DNA of 64,000 nt from Saccharothrix longispora (GTDB lineage Bacteria; Actinomycetota; Actinomycetes; Mycobacteriales; Pseudonocardiaceae): contig NZ_NSDM01000005.1 of NCBI RefSeq assembly GCF_030852425.1, positions 1 to 64,000 on the forward strand, given 5' to 3'. Shown here piece by piece: positions 42,601-51,434 of the stretch (position 1 is its first letter; every line of letters starts with the position of its first letter). The notes under the pieces were generated by a model. The model ran no database searches. It saw only the letters and a list, made by a program, of their open reading frames with translations, and was not told where the DNA came from. The translations under genes and the position numbers were made by a program.

Positions 42601-45600
42601 GGCGTACCAGGGGAAGAAGTACTTCGTGCCGTCGCGCAGGGTCAGCACCCAGTCGCCGTCGGCCTGGGCGATGGTGGAGCCGGTGAACCGGCCGGGTGAG
42701 CCGACCGCGCCGAACACGGCGTCGCCGTAGCCGGTGCCGGGCGAGGTCCGCACGTAGTGCGCCCGTCCGCCGCCGGGCGTGTAGAGGTCCACCTCCTGGT
42801 ACTGCTGCTCGGAGGCCAGGAACATGTTGAAGTCGGCGCCGGAGTTCAGGCCGAACTCGCGGACCTTGCCGTCGCCCTGCCAGTACTGGCGGGTCAGCGC
42901 GATGGGCAGGGTGTCGTTCAGGCCGAGGTCGGTGTGCGCGTCGGTGAGCAGGCCCGTGGACAGGTCGACCGGGTCGCCGGACAGCTTGTCGATCAGGTCC
43001 TGCCACCACGGCTTGTCCGGCTTCGGGTTGCCGGGCGTGTTGAACATCGCGCCGTCGAGCGTCCACAGGCGCGTCTTCTCGTCCGGCACCACGCGGGTGC
43101 CGTCGTCGTTGACGCGGCCCTTGCCGTAGACGTACCAGCCCTTGTCGGTGGGGTCGTAGTTCCAGAAGTCGACCTCGGTGCCGGGCGGCAGGTCGGTGTA
43201 GTTCGGGTACACCACCGACGCGCCGTCGGGGAAGATCGACGTTCCGCCGGGCTGCACGGTGAAGTACGTCGGCACGATCCCGTTGCGCGGCAGCGGGTAC
43301 GGCGGCCGGTCGACCGGGATGGCGGTGATGCCCAGCTCGCGCACCACGTTGCCGTCCTGGTCGCGCACCACGGACCCCGCCGGGACGCGCACCTCCAGGC
43401 CCGGCACGTCGGGCGTGGTCAGCACGGTCTCCTCGGTGGTCGGCGCGCCGATCTCCACCGTGTTGCGCATGTCCAGGCGCGGCAACCACACCGTCGCGTC
43501 GAGCGGCGTGGTGGTACCGGCCGTGATCCGGGCGCGGATGCGGAACGTGCCGAACTTGACCTTCCCGGCCGCGTACCCGTCCACGACGACCGTGGTGGCG
43601 TTCTCGCGGACGTCCGCGAGCAGGAAGCGGCCCTGCGCGTCGGTGGTGGTGCGCACCGAGTCGACGCGCACCGGGATGCCGGCGAGCGGCGCGCCGTCGA
43701 GGTCCCTGACGTGGCCGCTGACGGCCGTCGTGCCGGGCGGCGCCACGAGGTCCTGCACGGGTGCGGGGGCGGCGCGGCGGGTCGACCAGTCGACGCCGTC
43801 GAGGTTGCCCTGGTCCGGGGACCAGGCCGGGTCGAGGTCGGGTTCGGGCGCGGCGTCGGGGGTGGCGGCGTTCGGCGAGCGCAGGTCGGCGGGCACGCGC
43901 CCCGGCTCGGTCTTCGCGGGCCTCGGGTCGTCGACGTGCGGCGCGTCGTCCGGTTTGCGGGGTCGGGGGAATCGGACCTGGGCCTGGGCCTGGGCCTGGG
44001 CCTGGGCCTGGGGTTCGGTCACCTCGGTGGTGGCGGTGGCCGCGCCGGCGGGCAGGGAGGCGGTGAACGTGACGGAGCCGAGCAGCGCCCCCGTCGGCAT
44101 CACGACGAGCCGGTAGGCGCCGGCCGAGGGCAGCGTGACGTCGAGCGTGGAGTTGCCGTACTTGGCCGCGCCGATCCGGGCGCCGCTGGGGCCGTTGAGC
44201 TGCCAGTCCAGGTCGCAGCAACCGAACGACGACGACGTGCCGGAGGACTGGATCACCACGCGCTGGTTCGCCGCGCCGGTGAAGATCGCGTAGGCGTCCT
44301 GGCCGGGGTTGGTGAAGGTGACCGGTGTGGCGGTGCCGTTCAGCGGGAGCGTGCCGAGGTCGAGGTCGTTCGGCACGGTCCAGGTCTTGACGGTGGTGCC
44401 GCCGGTGAGGGCCGCGGCCGGGTTGAGGTCGATCCGGTACGTGCCGTCCTGCGGCAGGGCGATGGTGTCCAGGGTGTTGTTGTTGTACTTCGCACTGCCC
44501 ACGCGCGCGCCGTTGGGGGCGGTCAACTGCCAGTCCAGGTCGCAGCAGCCGAACGACGACGACGTGCCGCTCGTCTGGATCAGAACGCGCTGCCCCGTGG
44601 TGCCGGAGAACGTCGTGTAGGCGTTCTGACCCGGGTTCGCGAACGTGACGGTCTTCCCCGTGCCGTCGGTCGGCTGCGCGCCCGCGTCCAGGTCTGCGGG
44701 GACGGTCCACGCCTTGATCGTCGTGCTGCCGGTCAGGGCGGCGGCCGGGTTGAGGTCGATCCGGTACGTGCCGTCCTGCGGCAGGGCGATGGTGTCCAGG
44801 GTGTTGTTGTTGTACTTCGCACTGCCCACGCGCGCGCCGTTGGGGGCGGTCAACTGCCAGTCCAGGTCGCAGCAACCGAACGACGACGACGTGCCGCTCG
44901 TCTGGATCAGAACGCGCTGCCCCGTGGTGCCGGAGAACGTCGTGTAGGCGTTCTGACCCGGGTTCGCGAACGTGACGGTCTTCCCCGTGCCGTCGGTCGG
45001 CTGCGCACCCGCGTCCAGGTCTGCGGGGACGGTCCACGCCTTGATCGTCGTGCTGCCGGTCAGGGCCGCGGCCGGGTTGAGGTCGATCCGGTACGTGCCG
45101 TCCTGCGGCAGGGCGATGGTGTCCAGGGTGTTGTTGTTGTACTTCGCGCCGCCCACCCGCGCGCCGTCCGGGGCGGCCAGCCACCAGTCGAGGTCGCAAC
45201 ACCCGAACGACGACGACGTGCCGCTCGTCTGGATCAGAACGCGCTGACCCGTGGTGCCGGAGAACGTCGTGTAGGCGTTCTGACCCGGGTTCGCGAACGT
45301 GACGGTCTTCCCCGTGCCGTCGGTCGGCTGCGCGCCCGCGTCGGCGTCGGCGGGCACCGTCCAGACCTTGGCCGTCGTGCTGCCGACGAGCGTGCTCGCC
45401 GGGTTGAAGTGGACGCGGTAGGTGCCGTCCTGCGGCAGGGCGATGGTGTCGAGGGTGTTGTTGTTGTACTTCGCACTGCCCACCCGCGTGCCGTCCGGGG
45501 CGGCCAGCCACCAGTCGAGGTCGCAGCAGCCGAACGACGACGACGTGCCGCTCGTCTGGATCAGAACGCGCTGCCCCGTGGTGCCGGAGAACGTCGTGTA

Positions 45601-47460
45601 GGCGTTCTGACCCGGGTTCGCGAACGTGACGGTCTTCCCCGTGCCGTCGGTCGGCTGCGCACCCGCGTCCAGGTCTGCGGGGACGGTCCACGCCTTCACC
45701 GTCGTGCCGCCGACCAGGGCGGCGGCCGGGTTGAAGACGAGGCGGTAGGTGCCGTCCTGCGGCAGGGCGATCGTGTCGAGGGTGTTGTTGTTGTACTTGG
45801 CGTTGCCCACCCGCGTGCCGTCCGGGGCGGCCAGCCACCAGTCGAGGTCGCAGCAGCCGAACGACGACGACGTGCCGGTGGTCTGCACGATCACGCGCTG
45901 CCCGGTGGTGCCGGTGAACGTCGTGTAGGCGTTCTGGCCCGGGTTCGCGGTCGTGACCGTCCGCGCCGTGCCGTCGAGGGCCTGGGCGCCCGCGTCGAGG
46001 TCGTCCGGGACGTTCCACGCGCTGACCGTGGTGCCGCCGGTGAGGCCGCGGGCGGGGTCGACCCGAATCCGGTAGGTGCCGGTCTGCGGCAGGGTCGTGG
46101 TGTCGAGGGTGTTGTTGTTGTACTTGGCGTTGCCCACCCGCGTGCCGTCCGGGGCGGCCAGCCACCAGTCGAGGTCGCAGCAGCCGAACGACGACGACGT
46201 GCCGGTGGTCTGGATCAGGACGCGCTGCCCGGCGGTGCCGGCGAAGGTGGTGAAGGCGTTGCGGCCGGGGTGGGTCGTGGTCACCGGCTTCGGCGTGCCG
46301 TCCAGCGGTTGGAGGCCCGCGTCGAGGTCGGCGGGCACCTTGTGCACGGTCACCGAGATGGTGCCCGCGTTGGCCGAGGTGTTGCGCAGCACGATGGTCC
46401 GCAGGCCGGGTCCGGTGGCGGGGCCGGTCTCGATCCAGCCGCTGGTGCCGGGGCACGACGCCGAGCCGGTCTGCCGGTTGCGCTCGTCGTAGGCGCGGGC
46501 TTCGAGGTTGCACGAGCCGAACGTGCCGCCGGTCAGCGTCACGGCGAAGCGCTCGCCGTCGGCGGCCGGGAAGTGCCGCAGGGCGTACTTGCCCGCGGGG
46601 ACGGCGACCTGCGTGGCGGTGTCGACCGGGATGCCGGCGGTCGAGTCGATGTTCTCCGGGGCGACGCCCGCGGGCGGCACGACGAGGACGCCGGCGCTGG
46701 TCGCGGTGCCGGCGGGGGTGCTGAACGTGACGGGGCCGGACGCCGCGCCGGGTGGGACGGTGACCGTCAGGCTCGTGTCGGTGCGGGCGGTGACCGGGGC
46801 GAGCAGCCCGTTGACCCGCACCAGGTTGTTGGCGAACCCGGGGTCGGTGTTGGCGACGGTGAGCGTGACCGCGGCGCCGCTGAGGGCGGTCCTGGGCGTG
46901 AAGTCTGCGAGGGCGGGGCGGTCGTCGCCGATCACCACGACGCCGTCCAGCGCGGCCGTGCCGTTCGGCGAGGTGACCGACAGCGGGCCGCTGCCGGCGC
47001 CCTCGGGGACGGTCACGACGAGCCGGTCGGGTGTCGCGGAGGTGACCGTGCCGGGCGTGCCGTTGAACCGGGCGCTGGTGCCGGTGGCGGTGAAGCCCTT
47101 GCCGGTGACCGTGACGGAGTCGCCGGGGCGCACCCTGCCGGGCACGGCCGACAGGACCGCGACGGCGGGCGTGCCGAGCCGTTCGACGCCGGTGGTGTTG
47201 CCCGCCGCGTCGTAGCGGTAGCGGACGACCGAGCCGTCCGCCGCGACGACGCCGGTGAGCCGGCCGAGGGCGTCGTAGGCGTAGGACGCCGCGCCGGGCG
47301 GTGGTTCGACCTGTGGTTGGGCGGCCTGCGACCGGGCGGCCTGCTGCGGCAGCGGCGACCGCTGTGGCCCGGGTTGGGCGGTGGAGTACCCCGCGGCGGA
47401 GCCCGCGACGGTGAGGAGTGCCAGGAGCAGGGTGGCGAGGCGTCTGGTCGAGCGCGGCAC
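39670..47460 (-). CDS. Secreted RHS/YD-repeat polymorphic toxin with C-terminal URI-fold nuclease
   Basis: A 2,596-residue exported protein. In order: Sec signal (1-28); one YD unit; two IPT/TIG domains (about 100-265); seven near-identical PPC-like repeats with FGCCDLDW (about 330-1120); an Ala-Gln linker (about 1150); a carboxypeptidase-regulatory-like domain (about 1245); an RHS entry segment (DPVDLSTGLLTDAHTDL, about 1500); many YD repeats to about 2390; the RHS core (DPFGVP to NLYAYAANSPTNLTDPSGHN). The C-terminal 100 residues are a GIY-YIG/URI nuclease: VYSGITNNVSRRAGEHA. The GTG at 47460 follows GAGGAGA. Imm26 immunity overlaps the end. Used against neighbouring cells. Confidence 0.9.
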   Translation of the reverse strand: MPRSTRRLATLLLALLTVAGSAAGYSTAQPGPQRSPLPQQAARSQAAQPQVEPPPGAASYAYDALGRLTGVVAADGSVVRYRYDAAGNTTGVERLGTPAVAVLSAVPGRVRPGDSVTVTGKGFTATGTSARFNGTPGTVTSATPDRLVVTVPEGAGSGPLSVTSPNGTAALDGVVVIGDDRPALADFTPRTALSGAAVTLTVANTDPGFANNLVRVNGLLAPVTARTDTSLTVTVPPGAASGPVTFSTPAGTATSAGVLVVPPAGVAPENIDSTAGIPVDTATQVAVPAGKYALRHFPAADGERFAVTLTGGTFGSCNLEARAYDERNRQTGSASCPGTSGWIETGPATGPGLRTIVLRNTSANAGTISVTVHKVPADLDAGLQPLDGTPKPVTTTHPGRNAFTTFAGTAGQRVLIQTTGTSSSFGCCDLDWWLAAPDGTRVGNAKYNNNTLDTTTLPQTGTYRIRVDPARGLTGGTTVSAWNVPDDLDAGAQALDGTARTVTTANPGQNAYTTFTGTTGQRVIVQTTGTSSSFGCCDLDWWLAAPDGTRVGNAKYNNNTLDTIALPQDGTYRLVFNPAAALVGGTTVKAWTVPADLDAGAQPTDGTGKTVTFANPGQNAYTTFSGTTGQRVLIQTSGTSSSFGCCDLDWWLAAPDGTRVGSAKYNNNTLDTIALPQDGTYRVHFNPASTLVGSTTAKVWTVPADADAGAQPTDGTGKTVTFANPGQNAYTTFSGTTGQRVLIQTSGTSSSFGCCDLDWWLAAPDGARVGGAKYNNNTLDTIALPQDGTYRIDLNPAAALTGSTTIKAWTVPADLDAGAQPTDGTGKTVTFANPGQNAYTTFSGTTGQRVLIQTSGTSSSFGCCDLDWQLTAPNGARVGSAKYNNNTLDTIALPQDGTYRIDLNPAAALTGSTTIKAWTVPADLDAGAQPTDGTGKTVTFANPGQNAYTTFSGTTGQRVLIQTSGTSSSFGCCDLDWQLTAPNGARVGSAKYNNNTLDTIALPQDGTYRIDLNPAAALTGGTTVKTWTVPNDLDLGTLPLNGTATPVTFTNPGQDAYAIFTGAANQRVVIQSSGTSSSFGCCDLDWQLNGPSGARIGAAKYGNSTLDVTLPSAGAYRLVVMPTGALLGSVTFTASLPAGAATATTEVTEPQAQAQAQAQAQVRFPRPRKPDDAPHVDDPRPAKTEPGRVPADLRSPNAATPDAAPEPDLDPAWSPDQGNLDGVDWSTRRAAPAPVQDLVAPPGTTAVSGHVRDLDGAPLAGIPVRVDSVRTTTDAQGRFLLADVRENATTVVVDGYAAGKVKFGTFRIRARITAGTTTPLDATVWLPRLDMRNTVEIGAPTTEETVLTTPDVPGLEVRVPAGSVVRDQDGNVVRELGITAIPVDRPPYPLPRNGIVPTYFTVQPGGTSIFPDGASVVYPNYTDLPPGTEVDFWNYDPTDKGWYVYGKGRVNDDGTRVVPDEKTRLWTLDGAMFNTPGNPKPDKPWWQDLIDKLSGDPVDLSTGLLTDAHTDLGLNDTLPIALTRQYWQGDGKVREFGLNSGADFNMFLASEQQYQEVDLYTPGGGRAHYVRTSPGTGYGDAVFGAVGSPGRFTGSTIAQADGDWVLTLRDGTKYFFPWYARPRAMQDRNGNQVTFTRTGGANGEVTRITSPNGRWIALEYDATNRVSRARDNIGRTTAYTYDAAGRLATVTDVAGKVTTYAYDGANRITRITDARGVAYLDVAYDANGRVRRQDLADGGTFHFAYTLDAAGAITETRVTQPNGSVRRVVFDANHMVASDTAAHGTPLARTTTYVRGPDNRVDAVVDPYGRRTEYTYDAGGRITAITGLAGTGDAFTSGTAAYGTFDRPTSTTDADGATTTYTYDAKGNPLTATDPAGRVTTTTWTSSGQVATVTDPGGAVTRFTYEAGGAVTATDPLGRTAKHFVDAAGRLAQETDPSGAATLTAYDALDQPVAVTDALGGVSRFGYDDGGNLTSYTDQRGKVTRWSYDGQDRPVSTTDPLGRTATTTYDAAGRPTASVTRSGKRTETAYDALDRPTGTRFGVTGASAQESQLTYTYDALDRLAVLEDSAGGTLTHAYDARDRLVAVTGPNGTVGRGYDAAGRQTSTSVAGLPDTTYSYDASGAFTGVSRGGDTTTATRDAAGRVAVLTLPGGWTQTYTHDAAGQVTGIAYAHQGTPKGGIGYTYDASGRRTSVTGSLAGVALPAARADLTYDDANRLTSAGGTALTYDADGNLTGDGTTTYTWNARGRLTGTSRVGLTAAFAYDAAGTRTTRAVGGVTTRFVTDGANAVAELDAAGAVTGSLLSAGTDQWFARTAAGVTDTTLTDALGSPVALGRADGTTAATTAYDPFGVPTTTGDRRGSDLAFTGRQDDGTGLSHHRARYYSPALQRFISEDPIGIAGGTNLYAYAANSPTNLTDPSGHNPLLVGCLVGGLLEGGMNYAGQRLSGRKVDWGWGGVGGAAAGGCAMGALGGALSGLGKASKAMPPFPNALTQGRNAEAGVDVYRGIRNGDSVYSGITNNVSRRAGEHAGKAFDHLETVTRNGSVTRGEARAIEQALISRHKGENKINSISPKHPYYDQAVNWGEAWLNRNGYPR
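43977..44020 (-). repeat. Hexanucleotide tandem repeat in the RHS linker
   Basis: CCTGGG is repeated about six to seven times in a row and encodes alternating Ala-Gln on the coding strand. Six bases are two codons, so copy number can change without a frameshift. It joins the repeat domain to the RHS shell. Confidence 0.85.
44170..46500 (-). repeat. Seven tandem 327-base coding repeats with Cys-Cys motif
   Basis: Seven consecutive units of 327 bases (109 residues) encode the same PPC-like module, each with SSFGCCDLDW and (in most) KYNNNTLDT. The central copies are nearly identical in DNA, and copies 5 and 6 are nearly the same in protein, which indicates recent duplication or gene conversion. 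The outermost copies differ more. Confidence 0.9.
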
Positions 47461-47878
47461 GTCGTCTCCTCGGACCGGGGGGAGGGTCGCGGGCAGGGGC
47501 ACAACCCGGCCGCGGGGAGGCTCGGCCGGTCGGGCGGCACAGCGCGCAGCGGGGAGCAGGGATCGCTGCGATCGACGTTTCGCGGCGCGAACCGGGTTCA
47601 TTACAGGGGTCACCCGAATGCCGGGCCCGGTTGATCGTTCCCGGTCGCGTGGACTACCCGTCCGCGCACGTCGGGCTCGGTCCGGTGCCCGAAATGACCG
47701 GCTTCGGGGTGCCGCAAGGACGGCCTGCGGCCTCCTGGCCCAACGGTGGGGCGCCGGCACGCCCGAGGTCGCCGGCACGGCCCGCGCACGTCGGCGGGTT
47801 CCCATACCCCACACCGGGGGACGGTGGATCACGACCACCTTGCGACACGCCGACGAGCAGGTGAATAACCTTGGCGTC
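47461..47878. other. 418-base divergent region, RHS toxin / PAP2 phosphatase
   Basis: No gene is seen. RHS transcription must begin here on the - strand; I see no strong consensus. On the + strand TAACCT (47866-47871) ends seven bases before the GTG at 47879, fitting a leaderless PAP2 message. Longer in-frame starts for PAP2 extend here but are not supported. Confidence 0.4.
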
Positions 47879-48583
47879 GTGATCACCGCAGTGTTCGAGA
47901 CCAGCGCCGACCTCTACCGCGCGATCACCGAGTTCGCCGCCGGGACACCGCTGTGGTTCCAGGGCTTCGCCGAGTGGGGCACCGACGGCGGGCTGGTCGT
48001 GTTCGCCCTGCTGTTCCTGCTGGCCGCCTGGCGGCTCCGGCGGGCGCCGTCCCGTTCGCTGGCCCCGGCCCTGCTGGCGCCGTTCGCGACCGTGGGCGCG
48101 TACGCGATCAGCGAGACGGCCAAGTCGTTCATCGAGGAGGAACGCCCCTGCCGGGCGGTGGCGGGCGCGCTGGCGCTGGCCGAGTGCCCGCCCGCGGGCG
48201 ACTGGTCGTTCCCCAGCAACCACGCCACGATCGCCGCCGCGAGCGCGGGCGCGCTGGTGCTCGCGTGGCGCGGCCTGGCGCCCGTGGTGCTGCCGCTGGC
48301 CGCGATCATGGCGCTGTCACGGGTGTTCGTGGGCGTGCACTACCCGCACGACGTGGCCGTCGGCTACCTGCTGGGCGTCACCGCCGCGCCCCTGCTGGCC
48401 CTCGCCTTCCGCCCGGTCGCCGTGGCGCTCGTCGACCGCTTCCGCCCGCTCCTGCCCGGGTCGACGTCCCCGACGCCGGACGCGGACACGGTCGTCGTGG
48501 GCGCGGTGGACGTCACGGAGCGCATTCCCCGTCCCACCCCGGCCGGCGACGACACGACCCGGCGTCTGCCGCGCGTGCGCTGA
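47879..48583 (+). CDS. PAP2-family phosphatase (membrane)
   Basis: A 234-residue membrane phosphatase with the three PAP2 motifs: KSFIEEERPC, SFPSNHAT and SRVFVGVHYPHD, and five to six helices. Members dephosphorylate lipid pyrophosphates such as undecaprenyl diphosphate or phosphatidate. The GTG at 47879 was chosen from a -10 seven bases upstream; a GTG at 47861 is in frame. The tail of about 50 residues is polar and Thr/Pro-rich. Confidence 0.87.
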   Translation: MITAVFETSADLYRAITEFAAGTPLWFQGFAEWGTDGGLVVFALLFLLAAWRLRRAPSRSLAPALLAPFATVGAYAISETAKSFIEEERPCRAVAGALALAECPPAGDWSFPSNHATIAAASAGALVLAWRGLAPVVLPLAAIMALSRVFVGVHYPHDVAVGYLLGVTAAPLLALAFRPVAVALVDRFRPLLPGSTSPTPDADTVVVGAVDVTERIPRPTPAGDDTTRRLPRVR

Positions 48584-48731
48584 TGTCCCGCCGGACGAAC
48601 GGGAAGTCGCCGGAGAACCGACGATCGGCGGTTCACCCACCGTAGCCACTCCCCTACCGTGGGACTCGATCGGGAACCCTGCTCCCGGACGGCCCCAGCG
48701 GTCCGGGCATTTCCGGCGAGGAGCGCTGCCC

Positions 48732-50027
48732 ATGAGGATCCTGCGAACAGCCGGGCTGGCCGTGCTCACGGCCTCCTTGGTCGCGCTGTCGATGACGGCC
48801 GCGTCCGCGCACGACCCCGACACCCCCGAGGGCCAGGCCGCGGCCCGCACGTTCATGGCGGACCACGTCCCCGCCGAGCGGCACGCCGTGGTCGGCACCG
48901 CCGCCGGCGTGCCCTGCGTCGACGGCAAGGCCGACATCTACCCCTGCGAGAACGTGGACCTGCTCAGCGTCCTGCCGCTGTCGCGCATGGGTGGCGGCAA
49001 CGGCAACGACGTCTGGGGCTGGACCGACCCGTCCTCCGGCAAGGAGTACGCGATCGTCGGCCGCACCAACGGCACCGCGTTCGTCGACGTGAGCACGCCG
49101 ACATCGCCCAGGTACCTGGGCAACCTGCCGTCCAACGGCGGCAGCAGCAGCTGGCGCGACATGAAGGTGTACCAGGACCACGCGTTCATCGTGGCCGACT
49201 TCATCACCGGCCACGGCATGCAGGTGTTCGACCTGACCCGCCTGCGGTCGATCACGACGCCGCAGACGTTCACCGCGGACGCCCTGTACAAGGGTTTCGG
49301 CCCGGCGCACAACATCGCGATCAACGAGGAGACCGGCTTCGCCTACGCGGTCGGCTCCAACACGTGCGGCGGCGGACCGCACATCGTCGACATCCGCACC
49401 CCCAAGTCCCCCGTCAAGGCGGGCTGCGTGTCCCAGGACGGCTACACGCACGACACCCAGTGCGTGGTCTACCGCGGCCCGGACACCACCTACCGGGGGC
49501 GGGAGATCTGCTTCAACGCCAACGAGGACACGCTCACCATCGTCGACGTGACCACGAAGTCCGCCCCGGTGCAGATCTCGCGCAAGGGCTACTCCGGCGC
49601 GCAGTACTCGCACCAGGGCTGGCTGACGGAGGACCAGCGGTACTTCCTGCTGGACGACGAGCTGGACGAGTCGAGGGGCACCGACAAGCGCACCAAGACC
49701 TACATCTGGGACCTGGCGCGGCTGTCGTCCCCGGTGCACACCGGCACCTACAGCTCTCCGGCCACCGCGATCGACCACAACCAGTACGTCAAGGGCGGGT
49801 ACACCTACCAGGCCAACTACCAGGCGGGCCTGCGCATCCTGGACGTCACGCAGGTCGCGTCGGGGCGGTTGACCGAGGTCGGCTACTTCGACATCCACCC
49901 GGCGTCCGACAGCGCGAAGTTCAACGGGGCGTGGAGCGACTACCCGTACTTCGCCAGCGGCATCGTGCTGGTGAACGGCATCGAGCAGGGCCTGGTCGTG
50001 GTCAGGCCCAACCTCCCCTCCCGGTAA
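48732..50027 (+). CDS. Secreted choice-of-anchor-B / LVIVD-repeat protein
   Basis: A 431-residue secreted protein (signal cleaved near ASA, residue 25). Repeated short blade motifs such as YAIVGRTNGTAFVDVSTP and YAVGSNTCGGGPHIVDIRTP build a beta-propeller of LVIVD repeats, and the annotation is the choice-of-anchor-B family. The enzyme or binding role is unknown. GAGGAGC supports the ATG. A second exported protein gene follows 17 bases later. Confidence 0.88.
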   Translation: MRILRTAGLAVLTASLVALSMTAASAHDPDTPEGQAAARTFMADHVPAERHAVVGTAAGVPCVDGKADIYPCENVDLLSVLPLSRMGGGNGNDVWGWTDPSSGKEYAIVGRTNGTAFVDVSTPTSPRYLGNLPSNGGSSSWRDMKVYQDHAFIVADFITGHGMQVFDLTRLRSITTPQTFTADALYKGFGPAHNIAINEETGFAYAVGSNTCGGGPHIVDIRTPKSPVKAGCVSQDGYTHDTQCVVYRGPDTTYRGREICFNANEDTLTIVDVTTKSAPVQISRKGYSGAQYSHQGWLTEDQRYFLLDDELDESRGTDKRTKTYIWDLARLSSPVHTGTYSSPATAIDHNQYVKGGYTYQANYQAGLRILDVTQVASGRLTEVGYFDIHPASDSAKFNGAWSDYPYFASGIVLVNGIEQGLVVVRPNLPSR

Positions 50028-50044
50028 CCCGCGAGGGGGGGGAC

Positions 50045-50923
50045 GTGCGCGACCTGCGGTTCACGGACTGGGTGTTCGTCGTGGCCGCCGCGGCGGTGGT
50101 GGTGGCGGGCGGGCTGGCGCTGTCCACCCCGTCCCCACCCGGCTCGGCGACGCACTCCACGCACCAGCGCGCGGCGGACCTCGTGCCCGCCGCGCACGGC
50201 GACGGCCTGTCCGACAACGAGAGCGGCTACCGCCTGGAACAGGTGACGACACCGGGCACGCGCGGGGACGCCGTGCCCGTCGCGTTCCGCGTCATCGGCC
50301 CGGACGGACTGCCGCGCACGGGCTTCCGCGAGAACCAGACCAAGCAGCTGCACCTCTTCGCCGTCCGCGACGACATGCACGTCTTCCGGCACGTGCACCC
50401 GACGCTCGTGGGCGACGAGTGGCACACCGCCCTGGACCTGCCCGACGGGGGCGCGTACCGGATGTTCGTCGAGTTCGTGCCGCACGACACCGCCGACCCC
50501 CGCCACCCGGTCGTGCTCGGCGTGCCGTTCAGCGTGCCCGGCGACACGACCCTGGTCCCCGTCCCGGCCCCGGACGTCGAGGCGGTCACCTCCGACGGGT
50601 ACACGGTGACCCGCGTCGACGAGCCGGTGACGCCCACCGCCCTGCGACCGCAACGGCTCCGGTTCGCCGTCCGCGCCCCGGACGGCGAACCGGTGCGCGC
50701 GCTCGACCCGCACCTGGGCGCCTACGGGCACGTGACCGGTTTTCACACCGTGCTGCTGTCGGCCACCCACCTGCACCCGCTGGAACCGCTGGGCGTGCCG
50801 CTGACCGGCGGCGGGCTGTCGTTCCAGGCCGTCTTCGCCGAGCGCGGCGAGCACCGGCTGTTCCTGGAGTTCTCGCACGGCGGCTCCACCCACACCGCGG
50901 CCGTCACCGTCGAGGTCGTCTGA
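50045..50923 (+). CDS. Membrane-anchored, His-rich extracytoplasmic protein
   Basis: A 292-residue protein with one N-terminal anchor (about residues 8-25) and an outside part with many histidines: QLHLFAVRDDMHVFRHVHPT, TLHLHP-like SATHLHPL and EFSHGGSTHTAA. The sandwich-like pattern recalls YtkA-type secreted proteins that bind copper or other metals, though no site is established. The GTG follows GGGGG. It is probably co-expressed with the propeller protein upstream. Confidence 0.78.
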   Translation: MRDLRFTDWVFVVAAAAVVVAGGLALSTPSPPGSATHSTHQRAADLVPAAHGDGLSDNESGYRLEQVTTPGTRGDAVPVAFRVIGPDGLPRTGFRENQTKQLHLFAVRDDMHVFRHVHPTLVGDEWHTALDLPDGGAYRMFVEFVPHDTADPRHPVVLGVPFSVPGDTTLVPVPAPDVEAVTSDGYTVTRVDEPVTPTALRPQRLRFAVRAPDGEPVRALDPHLGAYGHVTGFHTVLLSATHLHPLEPLGVPLTGGGLSFQAVFAERGEHRLFLEFSHGGSTHTAAVTVEVV

Positions 50924-50924
50924 A

Positions 50925-51434
50925 CTACCGGGTGGCCGGCCCCGGCGCGCTCGCGCGCTTCCCGGTGGACCGGCGCTCGATCGCCTCGGCGACCTCGTCG
51001 ACCGCCCGCCGGATCATCGTGCCGTAGCCGTCGTCCCCGAGGGTGTGCTCGTGGCGCCGGGCGGCGGAGACGTGCTCGGCCGCGGCGGTGAACGAGCCCA
51101 GCCTGCGGAAGCCGTCGGCGAGGTTGAGGTGCAGCGACGGGAGGAAGGCGGCGATGCGCAGGCCGTCGTGGTGGCGTTGGACCCGGTCGTCGGTGAGGAC
51201 CTGCGCGGCGTCGAGCGCGCGGACGTCCCAGACGAGGGCCTCCGCCGGGTCGTCGTGGAGGTCGGCCGCGTAGTGCGCGAGGACGCACCGGTGGAAGGGG
51301 TCGCCCACCGGGCCGATCCGGCGCCAGAGCTCCAGCAGCCGCGTGCGCGCGGCGGCGGTGTCGCCGGTGTGGCCGAGGCTCACGGCCGCCGTGATCTCGG
51401 CCATGGTGGGGTCTTCGGTGGGTGCGGTGGTCAT
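50925..51434 (-). CDS. Helical repeat (TPR-like) protein next to MerR regulator
   Basis: A 169-residue helical protein starting MTTAPTEDPTMAEITAAVSLG; helix pairs (AARTRLLELWRRIGPVGDP, HRCVLAHYAADLHDD, ALDAAQVLTDDR) resemble TPR units. The ATG overlaps the stop of the MerR-clamp gene (ATGA), so the two are made together. Function unknown; it could be a partner of that regulator. Confidence 0.7.
   Translation of the reverse strand: MTTAPTEDPTMAEITAAVSLGHTGDTAAARTRLLELWRRIGPVGDPFHRCVLAHYAADLHDDPAEALVWDVRALDAAQVLTDDRVQRHHDGLRIAAFLPSLHLNLADGFRRLGSFTAAAEHVSAARRHEHTLGDDGYGTMIRRAVDEVAEAIERRSTGKRASAPGPATR

Noticed and set aside
43977-44020. Possible CRISPR-like or phase-variable repeat
   Set aside because: Units are six bases with no spacers and always in frame; it is a coding microsatellite, neither a CRISPR array nor an on/off switch.
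42757-47634. 1,625-residue open frame on the + strand opposite the RHS gene
   Set aside because: Arg/Val/Gly-rich repeat translation of the antisense of the 327-base repeats; no domain, start signal or codon bias.
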